From positions 58,689,946 to 58,753,945 of the forward strand of contig CM063110.1 in NCBI GenBank assembly GCA_031841125.1: a DNA stretch of 64,000 bases. The letters are read 5' to 3'. Positions 1 through 12,300 of this stretch are shown one piece after another. Position 1 is the first letter of the stretch, and each line of letters begins with the position of its first letter. The notes beneath the pieces were generated by a model. It was not told the DNA's origin and did no database searches. It saw nothing but the letters and a program-made list of their open reading frames with translations. Both the position numbers and the translations under genes were made by a program. Origin of the DNA: Acanthococcus lagerstroemiae. Taxonomy: Eukaryota; Arthropoda; Insecta; Hemiptera; Eriococcidae.

Positions 1-597
1 TTCATTTTCTAAATACTAGGTTCTGCGCTAAGCGGTATTAGCATTTTGTTTCAACTGTTCAGGAGGAAAGTTATGCGGCAGAAGAAGTACAAATAATTAT
101 TGTTCTACACGGTCGAGAGTCGGCGAAAAGGTCATTCGTGCTGGTATAGCCCAAAAAAACCTCTTGACGGTGACGGTGATAGCGTGAAATCTTCGAGGAG
201 AAAGAGTGAAGTTCAATCTCTTAACATTCCAGCAGCTCATTTTGAAATATGTTTAGTGTACTACAGTGTTGGAAGAACGCAAAATTCATCGTTCCCATTC
301 CCATTCGTTCTTCTCTAACTGCGCAGTTCTCGTTCATGTTCTTCTTACCTTAAAATTACCAACGTTCCTGTTCTCAGTCTCGTTCCCATTTCTATATTGT
401 TCCCATTTCCAATCCCGTTCTTGTTCCCACCTTGGTCCTATTCCTGTTCCCGTTTCCCGTTCTTGTTCTCAATCCCATCATGATTCTTATTCTCATTCTC
501 GTTCTGAGAACGAGAACATGCCGTTTTTCTTTTCGTTCTTGTTCGTTCTTCCAATATCCGAGTACTGCAGTTTGATTTTATTATTCAAAAATATATA

Positions 598-1601
598 TGT
601 TACACGCAATTCGTGAAATTGATCAATTTACATATGCCCATTCCGCGGAATGATCAGTTTTCCGTGTTTTGGGCAACACATTTCTGATCAATACGTGAAA
701 TGATCAGAAACGTTACATCATTTGGTCTGCCCCAATTGGTAATTGATTAATTTGTGAAATTTGAGATCAAAAATAAGAAATTAGTAATCATATTCCAGTT
801 TAGTTGAAATAATTACGTATAATGACTGTTTTCCCCCCGCGTACTGTAAGCCAGTTAACATTACCCAAAAGACACCATGTGGAGGCCAGCTTACTTTGTC
901 TTCCAAATCTACCATTGCGGGTTTGTCATGAATGGTATAGAAATTAGCACGAGGCCTTGTCATGTAAAGAGATGAAATATTAGTCATAATTATCACATGC
1001 ACATCCAGGATGGCATGAAGAACTACAAATGATATTATTCTTCATACAGGAACATCTGTTAGTCCAGCAATTTTGAGTACACATACACTGGCACAGAATC
1101 TTTCTTCACCATTTCGCAAAGTGAGAGAGAAATGTCTGGTACATCGGTAGTAGTGACAGATTTCAATTTTGTAACTTCGAGCGCATTCCATTCTAGTTGA
1201 CGGTCCAAGACTCCGTGTTTTGTCCCAACTGTCACTCTCCCATCTTCTACCTTTGTTACAACCACTATCATATTGGCTGGATCCACTCGGCCTCTATCAA
1301 ACTCCAGAATTTTCAACAAGGCATTATCGCCAACCTTCAAACTTGGAAGAATGCATATCTGTTACCTATTATATTGCTATGTGTAAAATATTGCATACAA
1401 AAACGAGTGATCATTTCACATAATGAGCGAAAATAATTTGCTCAAATTGCGGAAAAATGGCTTCTTCTCCTGCTCATTTCATGTATTTAGCGCGAGATTT
1501 GATCATTCCGCGGAATGGGCAAAGCAGTTGATCATTTGATGAAATGGGCAATTTCTCTGCTCATTTTGTGAATTGTTCGATTTCACGAATTGCGCGTAAC
1601 A
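598..1601. mobile_element. Ginger-type DNA transposon remnant, 1004 bp
   Basis: Inverted ends begin TGTTACACGCAATTCGTG at 598 and, on the other strand from 1601, TGTTACGCGCAATTCGTG. The next 100 bp on each side share GATCA, CCGCGGAATG and AAATGGGCA motifs. TATA flanks both sides (594-597 and 1602-1605), fitting a 4 bp target duplication, although the site is an AT repeat so the exact edge is uncertain. Ginger elements are known for TGTNR termini, 4 bp duplications and a Gypsy-like integrase; the KRBA2-like fragment inside agrees. The element sits in the spacer of the 264-1911 element, whose relative at 43755-44738 shows the uninterrupted spacer. It is internally deleted and cannot be autonomous. 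Confidence 0.75.
980..1375 (-). pseudogene. KRBA2-like (Ginger-type integrase) C-terminal remnant
   Basis: Read right to left, the frame from about 1350 to 1059 encodes VGDNALLKI, then DRGRVDPANM and VGTKHGVLD. These match the C-terminal tail of KRAB-A domain-containing protein 2-like and SCAND3-like proteins, which derive from Ginger or Gypsy integrases. After a stop at 1059 a shifted frame (about 1054-980) continues with a cysteine-rich end, CSCMKNNIICSSSCHPGCAC, stopping at 980-982; the same family ends in such a cysteine cluster. So one frameshift separates the two parts. The catalytic integrase core (DDE) is absent. The apparent start near 1340 is a TTG inside the domain and not a real start. 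The family call is from memory of conserved motifs, but several motifs agree in order. Confidence 0.8.
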
Positions 1602-1917
1602 TATATACTTACTAGATGGTTTTAGACTTTCAGAATTTTACTTTCGCACCAGCTGCAAAGATGCTGGAAGAACACAAAAATCATCCCGTTCGTTCTTCTC
1701 TAACTGCATGGTTTTAGTTCATGCTCCTCGTTCTCCTTACCCTATAATTACCAACATTCCCATTCTCGTTCCTGTTTGCAACCTGGTCCTGTTCCCGTAA
1801 CCACTTCCCATTCTCGTTCTCAATCCCATCATGTTTTTGTTCTCGTTCTGAGAACGAGAACCAAGAACATGCCCTTCTTTCTTCTTGTTCTTGTTCGTTC
1901 TTCCAACACTGAGTGTA

Positions 1918-3143
1918 GGGTCACGGGTGGTTAGTTGACTCAGGTTGTTAGTTGACACACAGCTTTGTTCTCGAGCTACATTAGTGCGATCTGGGCGAAA
2001 TTTCTGTGGTAACTCGGTAACTCTATCACCTACGTACAAAATGAAAATTTGGCATTGTAGCATGAAGCGTGTTTTCGGGAATGCCGAAAATGTGATTTCC
2101 GTGATCGGAAGTAAATTATTTCGTGAATTTCATTTTTCAGTTTCGAAACAAATAACTTAGCCAAAAGTAAGTGTATTGTACTTCATTTTAAAGAAAATTT
2201 AGTAAGGGCATGAATTGTAATAAGTTTAATGCCAAAAATTTTGAATTTCAATCGAATTTAATGGCCCAAAGGGAAAACAACTCGAAGTTGTTAGTTGACA
2301 CAGATGTAGGTGTTGTGAGTTGTCCCACAAATTTTAGAAGACGTTTTTACTTTTAGATGAATCAGCATTATAGGCGCAGACTTATGGAAAATATTGGGGC
2401 AGGGGGAGGGGGTGCAGAATCGAAGTTATCACAGTTCTTAAGATCGGTTGAAAATTCCTCTCCTTGATAATTTGAATGGTCGTCTTCCATCTATTTTGGT
2501 GCCAAAATTATACCCGTCTCACGCGCCTGATATTTCGGTATTACCGATTTTATTCTTATTCGTTTTCTCTTTTTTTCGTTTTTTATTAAATAATTAAAAA
2601 ATTGATGGTAAAATCTGTTTTACTTTTTCCGTTTTTGAATTTAAAATATTGGGGAGGCCCCCTTAAAGTTTTTATTGGAGGCCCCCCCCCCTCCAAAAAA
2701 AAAAGCTAAGTCGGCGCCTATGATCAGGATCTGAATCGTGAAAGCGGCCCGGATTTATCAAACGTTAAACTTTCGACAATCAGACGAGAAAAACATTTCC
2801 TCGGTTTGACAATCCAATTTTGAGTTTGACTCAATTGGTTTTCCAATCATTTTTGTATTTTTCTCCTATTAAATTTCGGTATTGTCAGATTTGTAAATTT
2901 CCACTCGTATGTCATTTACAACTGTATCAACTAACAACATGGTGGGTTGTTAGTTGACACAAAAACTTGTCTCACAAAATTATTTTTTACTGCTGTTCAA
3001 ATAAAGCTAAATACGATTAAAAAATGAAATAAGGTGCAAAAGTCCACTCTTTCAAATAAGCCATAGATCTTGGAAAAAATATTCACAAATGGCTTCAAAA
3101 TTTACAAAAACCAATTTGTGTGTCAACTAACCACCCGTGACCC
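1918..3143. mobile_element. Unclassified inverted-repeat element, 1.2 kb
   Basis: The first 22 bases (GGGTCACGGGTGGTTAG...) are repeated exactly in inverted orientation at the right end, finishing at 3143. The motif TTGTTAGTTGACAC also recurs inside near 1947, 2288 and 2947, so the terminal motif is partly iterated. No coding region was recognised. The left end lies six bases from the preceding hAT-like element. No clear target duplication was found. A smaller MITE (2369-2722) is inserted within it. Superfamily unknown. Confidence 0.6.
2369..2722. mobile_element. hAT-like MITE with 8 bp target duplication, nested
   Basis: Terminal inverted repeats TATAGGCGCAGACTTA and, from the right, CATAGGCGCCGACTTA. 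Flanks are ATCAGCAT (2361-2368) and ATCAGGAT (2723-2730), a 7 of 8 match. The inner part carries G-rich and C-rich runs (about 2395-2415 and 2650-2690) and an A run next to the right end. No coding capacity. It interrupts the 1918-3143 element, so it is the younger insertion. Confidence 0.75.
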
Positions 3144-3470
3144 CGACATGTGCTCGTTGCATGCGCTTGTTTTTTCAATGCGAAATAGGGATTAAGGCAA
3201 ATTAAAGATATGTGAGTGCACAACTTCCTCTTGGTTGGTCGTACATAAAGCAAGCCAGCATTGCTAACACAACATTTTGCTTTTCCGCATAAGAAAAGGT
3301 AGTGAAAAATTACTTTTAAAAAACAACTTATTAGTAGTTCAATAGTATTTTCGATACTACTGAACACTATGAACTAGTAGTATTTACTAACATGCTACTT
3401 AATAGAATTACTGCTGAAAAGCTGAAAATTAATGGCCTGTAGTTTTCAGTAGTAACTCTGGAACTATCGG

Positions 3471-3613
3471 CCCACGTAGCGACTCGCTACATTTCGACCT
3501 AGGCCGGGTTTTCGGCAGGAAGTGAAGAAGGCTAAGACAGCCCTCCTAATAGCCTCTCCGACGTCTCTGAGGTAATGCTCGAAAGGGCGGATTCTAGGGC
3601 TCGGATTGAGAGC
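3471..3613 (+). repeat. 5'-truncated SINE body
   Basis: This stretch matches, in inverted orientation, the body of the tRNA-headed SINE at 21022-21220: shared blocks include CACGTAGC, CGCTACATT, GACCTAGGCCGG, GACGTCTCTGAGGTAATG and CTCGAAAGGGCGGATTC. The copy begins just after the B-box region and lacks the tRNA-like head. A 5' truncation of this kind is typical of LINE-driven retroposition. Confidence 0.7.
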
Positions 3614-4798
3614 AAAAATTAGAAAAGAATAGTCCTGGCATTTGTCTGATGTACGATCGACTTTGCTAGTACATTCTTTTTGCCATTATCGTGTATACAA
3701 AATGAAAGCATTACACTCGAAAATGTTTTACTAATAGAAGTATCTGAACGACTTACGATATATTTTATCTAGAAACAATAATGAATACAACGAAAAGCTG
3801 TGTACATAAGTCAGTGAAAAACTTGGAAAACACGAAGTTGCAGTCCCTCAAACTCAGTTCCAAGAATTTCTGTGTAAAACGTATGTTTTAAAATGACGTT
3901 TACTTTGAATTCAGCCGAATAAATTCTGCAAGAAAAGACAGCGAGTGAGGAGAGTGTCGGTGTTACAGAAAGCTAAACAGATAATTAATTATCGTTGTTG
4001 TTTTCCAAAAGTAAGTCACTTGTAGTGGGAGAAGGAAGCTACGATTGTATTTCGTTTAAATCGAACGAATGGCCAGGGAAATCATTTTCCGATTGGGGAA
4101 AAAAGAAAATTTTCCATACTTACTGTTTATTATCTGTAATAATCATAAAAGCGGGAGACTGTTGTGCATGAGCACGTAATGCAATTGAACTGGCAAAATT
4201 TTCCAGAGTTGAAATTAGCTTCCATGTATTTGTACTTTCACAGTTACACAAATATGGCCAGGTGGTTCTAATTTGCATATATGTCTGTAATCACGCGATA
4301 CGAATGTGATCTTTCTACCTATTTAAGTAAAATATGGGTACAGTACTTTGTCGCTTTTTTCCGCCGTCGAGCATGTATAATATTGCGTTCTGATTTATAA
4401 ATAATAAAATAGGTACACGTATATGGCATTGAGTGCAGTGCCTTTTGTCAGGAAAATTGGAACAATATGTCGAAACATAATGATTAATGAACTCGAAATA
4501 CGAGCTACGCTACATCCTCCCATCAAATTCATCATATATTCTAGGTATCCATTGTTTTGAAACGCTCAGATCAACTTTATGACTTGCTGAATTCATACTT
4601 TTCCCTCTTTTTTCTTTAATGACTGCAGCCCTTCTTCACCTGATAACTCCTGTCGACCAACACTTGAAGTTCGGAATTTCGTTTTTGTAGCACTTTTTTT
4701 TGTAAACTTTTTTGGACGTGTCGTGGAAGTAGGAATCTACATACATTTCTTTAGGGTAACTATTGCTAATTACCACAGTTTTTGTTCTATCCACTTTA
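3614..4798. other. Stretch with no recognised feature
   Basis: AT-rich DNA with no open frame longer than background and no inverted or tandem repeat that I could pair. It could be intergenic or intronic. Confidence 0.5.
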
Positions 4799-5051
4799 TA
4801 CATCTCGGGCCATTGTTGCGATACTCGAAAGGGTTGTTTCCGGGGCCGGGGCTGCGGTGTCTCAGGGATCACTTTGGCATGCGTGCATTGCCATATGTCC
4901 CACCACACCATCCACTTTATATATATGAGGTAATGGAGGGGAAATGGTGTGGTGGGACGTACGGCGATGTACACATGCCAAAGTAGCCCCTGTGACATCG
5001 CACCTACGGCTCCAAAAAACCTACCCTTTCGAGTATTGCATCAGTGGCCAG
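4799..5051. repeat. Inverted (head-to-head) pair of repeat copies
   Basis: The left arm (about 4799-4912) is the reverse complement of the right arm (about 4938-5051) at roughly 80 percent identity by eye. Shared blocks include CGAAAGGGT, CACTTTGGCATG and GTCCCACCACACCA. A 25 bp AT-rich spacer separates the arms. The right arm is the start of the longer copy at 4938-5255, so a second, truncated copy lies in opposite orientation next to it. Confidence 0.7.
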
Positions 5052-5255
5052 AGGAACGCTTCGAGGCCGGCCCGAGTCCCCATTCCACCGTTCCGCTTCC
5101 GGTACGCGCTGTCCTGCGAGGGCCACCATGGCGTTCCCTACTGATCGAGGTTAGCGCTCCCACCACTAACCTGGAATTTGGGTTCTTCACGCACCTCTCA
5201 CTTCCTCGTCTTGGTACGTGTGGCGGCGAAGGAAGGTGGTAACGACGGGGGAGTC
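4938..5255 (+). repeat. Dispersed repeat, copy 1 (pairs with 32769-33107)
   Basis: About 320 bp match the region 32769-33107 in the same orientation. Shared blocks include CACATGCCAAAGT/CACATGTGCCAAAGT, CCCTTTCGAGTAT, GAGGCCGGCC, GCGCGCTGTCCTGC / ACGCGCTGTCCTGC, CACTAACCTGGAATTTG and CTCCTCGTCTTGGTACG. Several frames are open by chance because the segment is GC-rich, but no protein family was recognised. It may be a LINE or SINE fragment; class unknown. Confidence 0.7.
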
Positions 5256-6365
5256 CTGGTGGGGGTCCGCAGCAGCTGCAGCAGCTCTTCTGGGATGGTA
5301 CAGAGTTGTTGTGTTCGATGGTGTGGGCCGAGCTTCCTGCCTCGACCACTCTGTCCGCATCTTTCGAGGGAGGGGAAGTATGGAAGTGTGAAGTTTTGTA
5401 GGGGAAGTGTCTTGTGTAGTGAACTTGGGGATCAGGTGGTTCTACGTTCCCTCTCACCCACTGTAGCAACTTTACTTCAGTTGGGTATTGATATATTCAT
5501 ACAAGGCAGTGGAGGGAGAACACGGAAGCGCCATGTTTGCTGAGGAATGTCCAATCCCCCCCCCCCTTTAAATCAACTGTAAGACGTGGAGAACCACTAT
5601 TTGCTTACCGCTTGTCGGCATTCTCCATGCCATTCACAATTACCATGTACATAGTGTTCTGTCTTATTACTACGATTAGACTAAGTAATTCAACTATTAT
5701 ATTTTTCTTTGTTTTTCATTACTTCGTTGACATATTCCATGGTTGTTAGTGTGCTGTTACGATTTTCAAACCAATTTTTACTTATTTTTTCTATTTTGAA
5801 CTTTTTCCTGATTTCCTTGAAAACGGGGCAGTCCAAGAAGGTTTACTTTTATGCGGAAAAGAAAATCACGAGGATTTCGATAAAAATGAGCTCATCTGAA
5901 AGGACATTTTATTTGCTACAAGGCACGTTCTTTTCAGTTTTCCGTTAACCACATTCATTCTCGAGATATTTTGAAAACACGTTAAAATTGCCATAAACTG
6001 CTGTGCTGAACTCTCCATTTTCAACCCCTTTTCCTTATCAGTTTTTCTTCAATCGATGCTAGCGAACCTACAATTTGCCCCGTCTGAATTGAATTTTCAC
6101 TTGAGTAAGGTTTCAGCTATTTAGAATTACCACGATTTGATGTTGTCTGTTTGGACGGTGAATGTTCGAGGATGGGTGGGGGTGAAAAATGATACCTTCA
6201 CGTCAGGTTCATCATTTTTGTTCTCATGAATGAAACAGTTCGAATAAGTTTGTTTAATTGTAGTCATTCTCAGTGAATAGGAAGGAGTTGATGGATGAGA
6301 AGCAACCAATTAATTGATAGTAATCGATTAATCAAATACGGTCGATTAATCGATAAAGCATATAT
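5256..6365. other. Stretch with no recognised feature
   Basis: Contains a C run at about 5551-5563 and a short repeated ATCGATTAAT motif near 6320-6355. Short open frames show no recognisable domain. Confidence 0.5.
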
Positions 6366-9300
6366 ATATTTTGGGGCCGTTTTCCCAATCCTTTTCGTTT
6401 TTTTAAACCCTTTGGGATTTTAAACTTAAAAGTTGGGCCTATTCTGTGCTTTTGGAATTTGGTAAACTATTTGGGATAAAAAGTTCTTCCCCTTGGGTTT
6501 TTTAGAGGGGGAAAAGTTTTAAAACTATCGTTTGATCCCCCTTTTTCCAAACTTTTTAAATTTCCGGAAAATTTTCTTGATTGCCAAAATTTTCAATAAA
6601 AGCAAAATTCTTCCCCCGGAATTATTAACTTAAACCCATTGTTCCTTGGGTAAAAAGTAAAATGTTTTATTTTAAAAAAAACTTAAAATTTCGCTTTTTG
6701 CTTTTTCTAAAAATTTCCAGACTGTTTCTTAATTTTTTCTTTTAACTTTTTGAAAATCTTTTCTTTTGGGGGTTTTTACCTTTTGGGGTATTAATATAAC
6801 CTAAAATTGGGGGCCCCTTTATTTAAAATTGTTTATTTAAAAATAATTCTAATTTAAAAAAAAATTTTTAAACAAAAAAGTGGTTCCCTTTTGCTTTTAA
6901 GTTTTGGGGAAAGAGTTTATTTTGAAACCTAATTTATTTTTTTCGTACCCAAAACCCGAAAATCTTGGGAAAAAAATTTTAAAAATTTATTAAAAAAAAA
7001 AAATTGTAATTTAAAAAAATTAAAAAAAAAACAAGTAAGTGTCTTTTTATAACCCCCGGGAAAAGAATTTTTTTAAAAAATAAATTTTAAAAATTTTTTC
7101 GTAACCCAAAAAAGGGGGATAAATTTAATTTTTTCCCTTTTTTTGAAAACCTTCGTACCAATATGTGTTTTTAAAAAAAAAATTTTATAATTTACCAAAA
7201 ACCCCAAATTTTTCCCCTTTTTTTTAAATTGTTTTTTTCTTTTAAATAATTTTTTCCCCCAAAATATCCATGGGGTTTAATGGTTTTTTCAGGTTTTTTC
7301 CCCAAGAACTTTTTCGTTTTAAGATTGGGAAATTTTTTTCCAAAACCCCCAAAAAATTTTAATTTTCCCCCGACATATTTGGAATCCAAATATTCAAAAA
7401 GAAGGGTATTTTTCCCTTTTTTAATATTTTTAAAATTTTAAAATTTTTATTTTTGTGGGGTAAGGGTTTTCAATGGGGGTAAAAAGGTTTTTGTGGGATT
7501 TTGGGTATTATTTTTTCAAATGATTAAATCTCGAAACCATCTTGAGAGTTTACAGATCCCATGCGACAAATTTTTTGGAAAAATGAATGGGGAAATTTTA
7601 GGGTTTAAAAGTAACCCCAATTTTTTTTTTGTATTATATTTGCATTTAAAAATTGAGGGTAAATGGAAATTGTTTTAAAATTTTATTTAAAAAAAAAATC
7701 GTTTTTTTTTGGAGTAGGGCCTCCCAAAAATTCCCAAATTTTGGGTAAAAAACCCCTCATTTTGTAATAATTCAAGAAAACCCAAAATTTTAGCGATGAA
7801 AAAAAATTTTTTTAACCAATTTAATTTTCCTGAAAATTGGGGTTTTCCCCCTGTCGTTTTAAAACAAAAGGTAAACCTCCACTTTATTTAGTTTTCAGAG
7901 TAAATTTTTTTTCACAAAAAAGGGGGGGTGCAAAATTAACCCAAAACAATTTTTAACCCCCCCAATAAAGCATGGAACCACCTCAAGGGGGGCCCCTAAA
8001 TTAAAAAGTTACTTTAAATTAAAACATCCATTTTTAAGCCGTTTTAAACCCCTTTAACTCCACATTTTCGAATTTTTTCGGGGTTTTTAAATTTAAATAT
8101 TTTTTTAAAAAAAACCAAAAGATTTTTCAAAAACAGAATAAAGGGAAAATTTGCAAAAAACTTTTCCAAAAACCCCTAATTGAAGCAAAGTAAACCCAAA
8201 AAAAAGCAAGAAAAAATTTGTTTTAAAATAAACACTATTTCCCGAAAAAAAGTTATTCCCCCAAGGAAAAGAGAAAAAGGAAGTTCCTGTTAAACATTGT
8301 TAAAACTAAAAAATTTTTCCAATTTTAAAATGGAAATAAAAGGAAAAAAGGCACTTTAAATTAAAAGAAATTAAATTTTTTCCCCTTTGGGGATTTTTGG
8401 GGAAATTTTTTTCGAAAATTTAAAAAAGAAAAAAACCCCCGGACAATTTAAAAAAAACCCTCCTTTTAATTACTTTTTTAAAACGAGTAAAATCCCCTTT
8501 TAAAAAAATTTGGGGAAAAAAAATTTCTGCCCCCAAAAATGGGTTTTAAGTGCACCCTTGGGATTAAAAACCTCAATTTTTAAAAAACTTTTTTTAAAAT
8601 TTTCCCAAGGAAAGAATGGTTTCAAAATTAAAAATAAGACGTTCTTTTTTCCCAAATTTTTTTGAATCTTCCTTTCCCCCCAATTTTTTAACTTAAAGGT
8701 CAAAATTTGCCCTTTTTTTTTAAAAAAATTTAGAATGTAATATTTTTTTGGGTTCAAAACAAAAACATTTCGAAACAAATAAAACTATAAAAACGTTTGA
8801 ACCATTAGCAGAAACTTTTTTTAAAGAATCAAACCTTCCCCCAAAAATTTTTTGAAAAAATGCAACTTATCCTGGGCGCGATTTTTTGGCATATCGTTTA
8901 AAATATAAATTTCAAAAAAGAATGGACTAAAAAAAATTTTAAAATATTTTTTTTGATTCATAATTCAACGTCTCGGCAAGGGGGGGTTTCCCTTTTAAAA
9001 CGAATTTAGATCATCAATTTCCCCCCCATTATTATCATCGCAGGGCTCAAACATTTTAAGGGAAAGGAAATTTTTAAACGGGTTTTTCCAAAAAATCAAC
9101 TAATTGTACTGTATTTTAGGGTTTATCCCAGGAAGAAATTTTTCAAAAATCCATTTTTAAAGATTTTAACGCAAAGTTTTACATTCCCGTTTTTTTAGGG
9201 AAAGGAACAAAAAAACCTAAAAAGGGTTTTTTTTTAAAACGGAAAAGGAAGTTCGAAAGGGAAAGGAAAAATTTAAAATATTTTCTTTCTTCTCATTTGG

Positions 9301-12300
9301 GTTTTGGGGGGTTTTTTCCCATCAAAATTATTTTTCGGAATTTTCCCGGGGGAGCACTCGCAAGCTTTCGGGAATTTTTTTGGGGGTTTCCTTTTTGTTA
9401 TACAAATTGGGTCAAAAAGTGAAAAAAATTTCGCCCCCTTTTAAGGGAAGCTGGGGGAGAACTTTGAAAGTTTAAAAAACGACCTCACTGATTCAGTGTC
9501 TAAAATCAACAACAACCGGGGAAAAAGTTTTCCCTCTTTGGGTCCAATTAACGGAACTGGGTTTTAAATTTAAATACCAAATAATTGTTCTAGCTTCAAA
9601 TTCAAGCTTGTTTTACACTAAAAAAAAAATTTTGCTAAATTAAAACACCAGGAATTTTACTTTTTCAAGAAGGGAAAAAAGGATTTTTAACGAATTTTCT
9701 TTCTCCAATTATTGTCTAATTGTTTTCCCCCTTTTCACGCTAAGCGCTTCCTTAAATAGAGTTCAGGATGTACATTTCTTTTTGCTTTTTTTTTTAAATT
9801 TTCACTATCATATTTATTTCCAAATTTGAAGTTGTATTAGGAAAAGAAGACCGGTTTATAACTTCAAAAAATCTTTGCGGAATTCCTCCCACACGATCAA
9901 AAGTTTTCCCGAACAAAAAACAAACATAATTTAATAATAACCTTTATATGCATTTCTTTTAAAACGGCCGTTTTTATGCTAATTAAGTTTGAATGGAGAA
10001 TAAGGTTGATTATACGTAGCTGACCGACTTTCTGGGCAACAGGGGGTTCCAGCGCGTACCCATTTGAGAATGTATTACCACTTCAATGCGCTATTGTTAA
10101 AAAAAGAGATAGCTAAAAATTAACGTATAGATTTTAAATTAAAGGGAAAGGAAATATACATATTTACAAATTTTAAAGATTCAATACAGGTAGGTAAGAA
10201 AAGCTAATGAAGAATGATACAATTAAAAATTTATACAATTAACATTGAAAGAAACAATCAAAAACAGTATTTCTCTAATGATTTTTTATTTTTTTCCTTA
10301 CGTGACAAATCTTCGAATTTATGAGTAAGAAAGGCGGAGAGGTTTTAATCTCTTTGATCGGAAAATTCCTTAAAAATTTTCGTTTTTTTGAATAAGGGGG
10401 GAGACCAAAGAAAACTAACCTCCATTCTTTTTTTAAAACTAAATAAAATTCTTGTTCAGGATTTTTTTTGCAATAGGGAACTTACCTTTAGGGAGAACAT
10501 CTCCTATTCAAACAAAGTCTTGCCTCTTTTTTAGGAATAAATAAAATCCAAACGACTAGAATAAAAAATCGAAATTTTTGTTTTGAAGAATAAACAACTT
10601 AGTTTTGAAAAAAAAACAAAAAATAACACCTTTCCATACCGGAGAATACGTCAATTTGAAAAACGTAGCTTCCATTTTTTCCCGGAAAAATTTCGAGGTT
10701 AAAAGATAATTTTTACAACGCCATAAGATGTTTTTGAGGAAGGATGTAAAAAATGTGATTTTCCTATTTTTGCCGAAGGGGTAATATTCTAGCTGCTCAC
10801 AAACCATTAATTACGTGGGGTTGAGATTCACAGGTAAATTATAATGGAATTGTCATTCGCAAAAATTTAATAACTTAAGAGTTCTTATTGAGTTGATTTT
10901 AAAAACGGGAACCCACAATATTTAGTTCAAATAACTGATTTCAAAATTTTTGAAATTTACTTTTATAAATCGCTAATTTCATTTATGGGGATCGTGTGGT
11001 TTTCAAAACTGTGAATTTCTGTGTTAAAACGTAAATTTGAATCAAACTTGAATCGTATATCAAAAAATCAATGACTTTCGTATTAATTATGGATCTAAAA
11101 AAATTGTAATAATTCATTGGCAACAAAGTTTTAAAATTACCCCTCTATTTTTGATCCGATTCGCCCTCTTTTTCAGTAAAGCATTCGTTTCCTCTTCTAA
11201 AATTTTCTGATCCTTTTTTGGGAACCATAATATCGATTACACTTCCAAAAAGGGGTTTTTTTTCTTCTTTAAACCAAACGTTTGGAATAATCGAATAGTT
11301 ACCCAATAATATTCTCAAAGAGGTTTTTGAAGGAACAAATAAATTTTAAAAGATCGAAAGAAATTCATTTTTCTCCCAAAGGATTTCGAATTCTTTGAGT
11401 TAACTGTGGGAATACAATTGAAAAGTGAGGAAATGTTGTCATTGAATCATACATCAACGATAGCTGGAAAGAGGAAAAAACAGCTATACGTATAAAATAA
11501 CTAATCAAATTTTAATCCCATTAGTGCACAATTTTGGAAACATGTAAATTTGGGTTGGTTAAATAAATCCGATTTCGTACGATCTTTTATTCCGCTGAAG
11601 TAAACAATTTTGAAATCGACATTGGGAAGTTTCCGGCTGCAACAAAAAGTGGCAGAAACGTACATAAAGTTGCATATAAGAATAGAGGCAAAAAATAAAA
11701 AAGAAGAAAATTTTAAACAAAATATTTCCTTAATCACTACATGAAGGATACGATCCTGTAAAGCATTATAATTGCTTTTCGATCTCACAAAAGTTAAATT
11801 CCAAGTCGGATCTAATAAACGCGAATTGGTACTACTGCTGGTGTTGTGAAGAATTTGAAACAAAGTAAATCTAGCCTTTTATTTACAATTCATCGCCCCC
11901 GCCGTTCCGGCAAAGTTTATCTAAAATAAAAAACAAATATTTTTCACATATCAAACACTTTACTTGAATTACCAAATGAAGAGAATTTTCCAAAGGCCAT
12001 ACGTTATTGTCTCGTAAATGCCTTTGAAAAATAAAATATCGAGTTTAAAACCAAAAAATTTCTCGGTTTATCACCGGACCTCGTCACAATAGAACCCACG
12101 GGCCCAAAGGCCGGGACTTAATTCTAACGAAAGCGGTGGTAAGCCTCACTGCTCAATTTCGACTAGCACAAATCCAAAAAACGCATTTCCCGGCGGAATT
12201 AGCGATGAAATATCGACGGAAAATCTTGATGAATATCAATCTAAAAAATTACTGGAAAAATTTATTCGGCGAATATTGAATACGTCATTAAAATTCTAAT

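Larger units (their letters stand above)
264..1911. mobile_element. hAT-like GTTCTC-rich composite MITE, interrupted by a Ginger-type insertion
   Basis: The ends are inverted copies of CAGTGTTGGAAGAACG (264 onward) and CGTTCTTCCAACACTG (to 1911; the right copy has one mismatch-free core TTCTTCCAACACTG). Inside are two modules built from degenerate GTTCTC/GTTCCC hexamers (264-556 and about 1663-1911), joined by a spacer. The spacer matches the spacers between the modules of the related element at 43755-44738, apart from a 1004 bp insertion at 598-1601. Left and right flanks share AGTGTA, so an 8 bp target duplication is only partly preserved (about 6 of 8). Starting CAG and an 8 bp duplication suit the hAT superfamily; that assignment is inference. 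No transposase is visible, so it would depend on an enzyme supplied elsewhere. Confidence 0.7.

Noticed and set aside
7192..7389. Lysine-rich open frames in the 6.4-14.6 kb block
   Set aside because: They come from homopolymer runs in what looks like low-quality consensus; frame and codons cannot be trusted.
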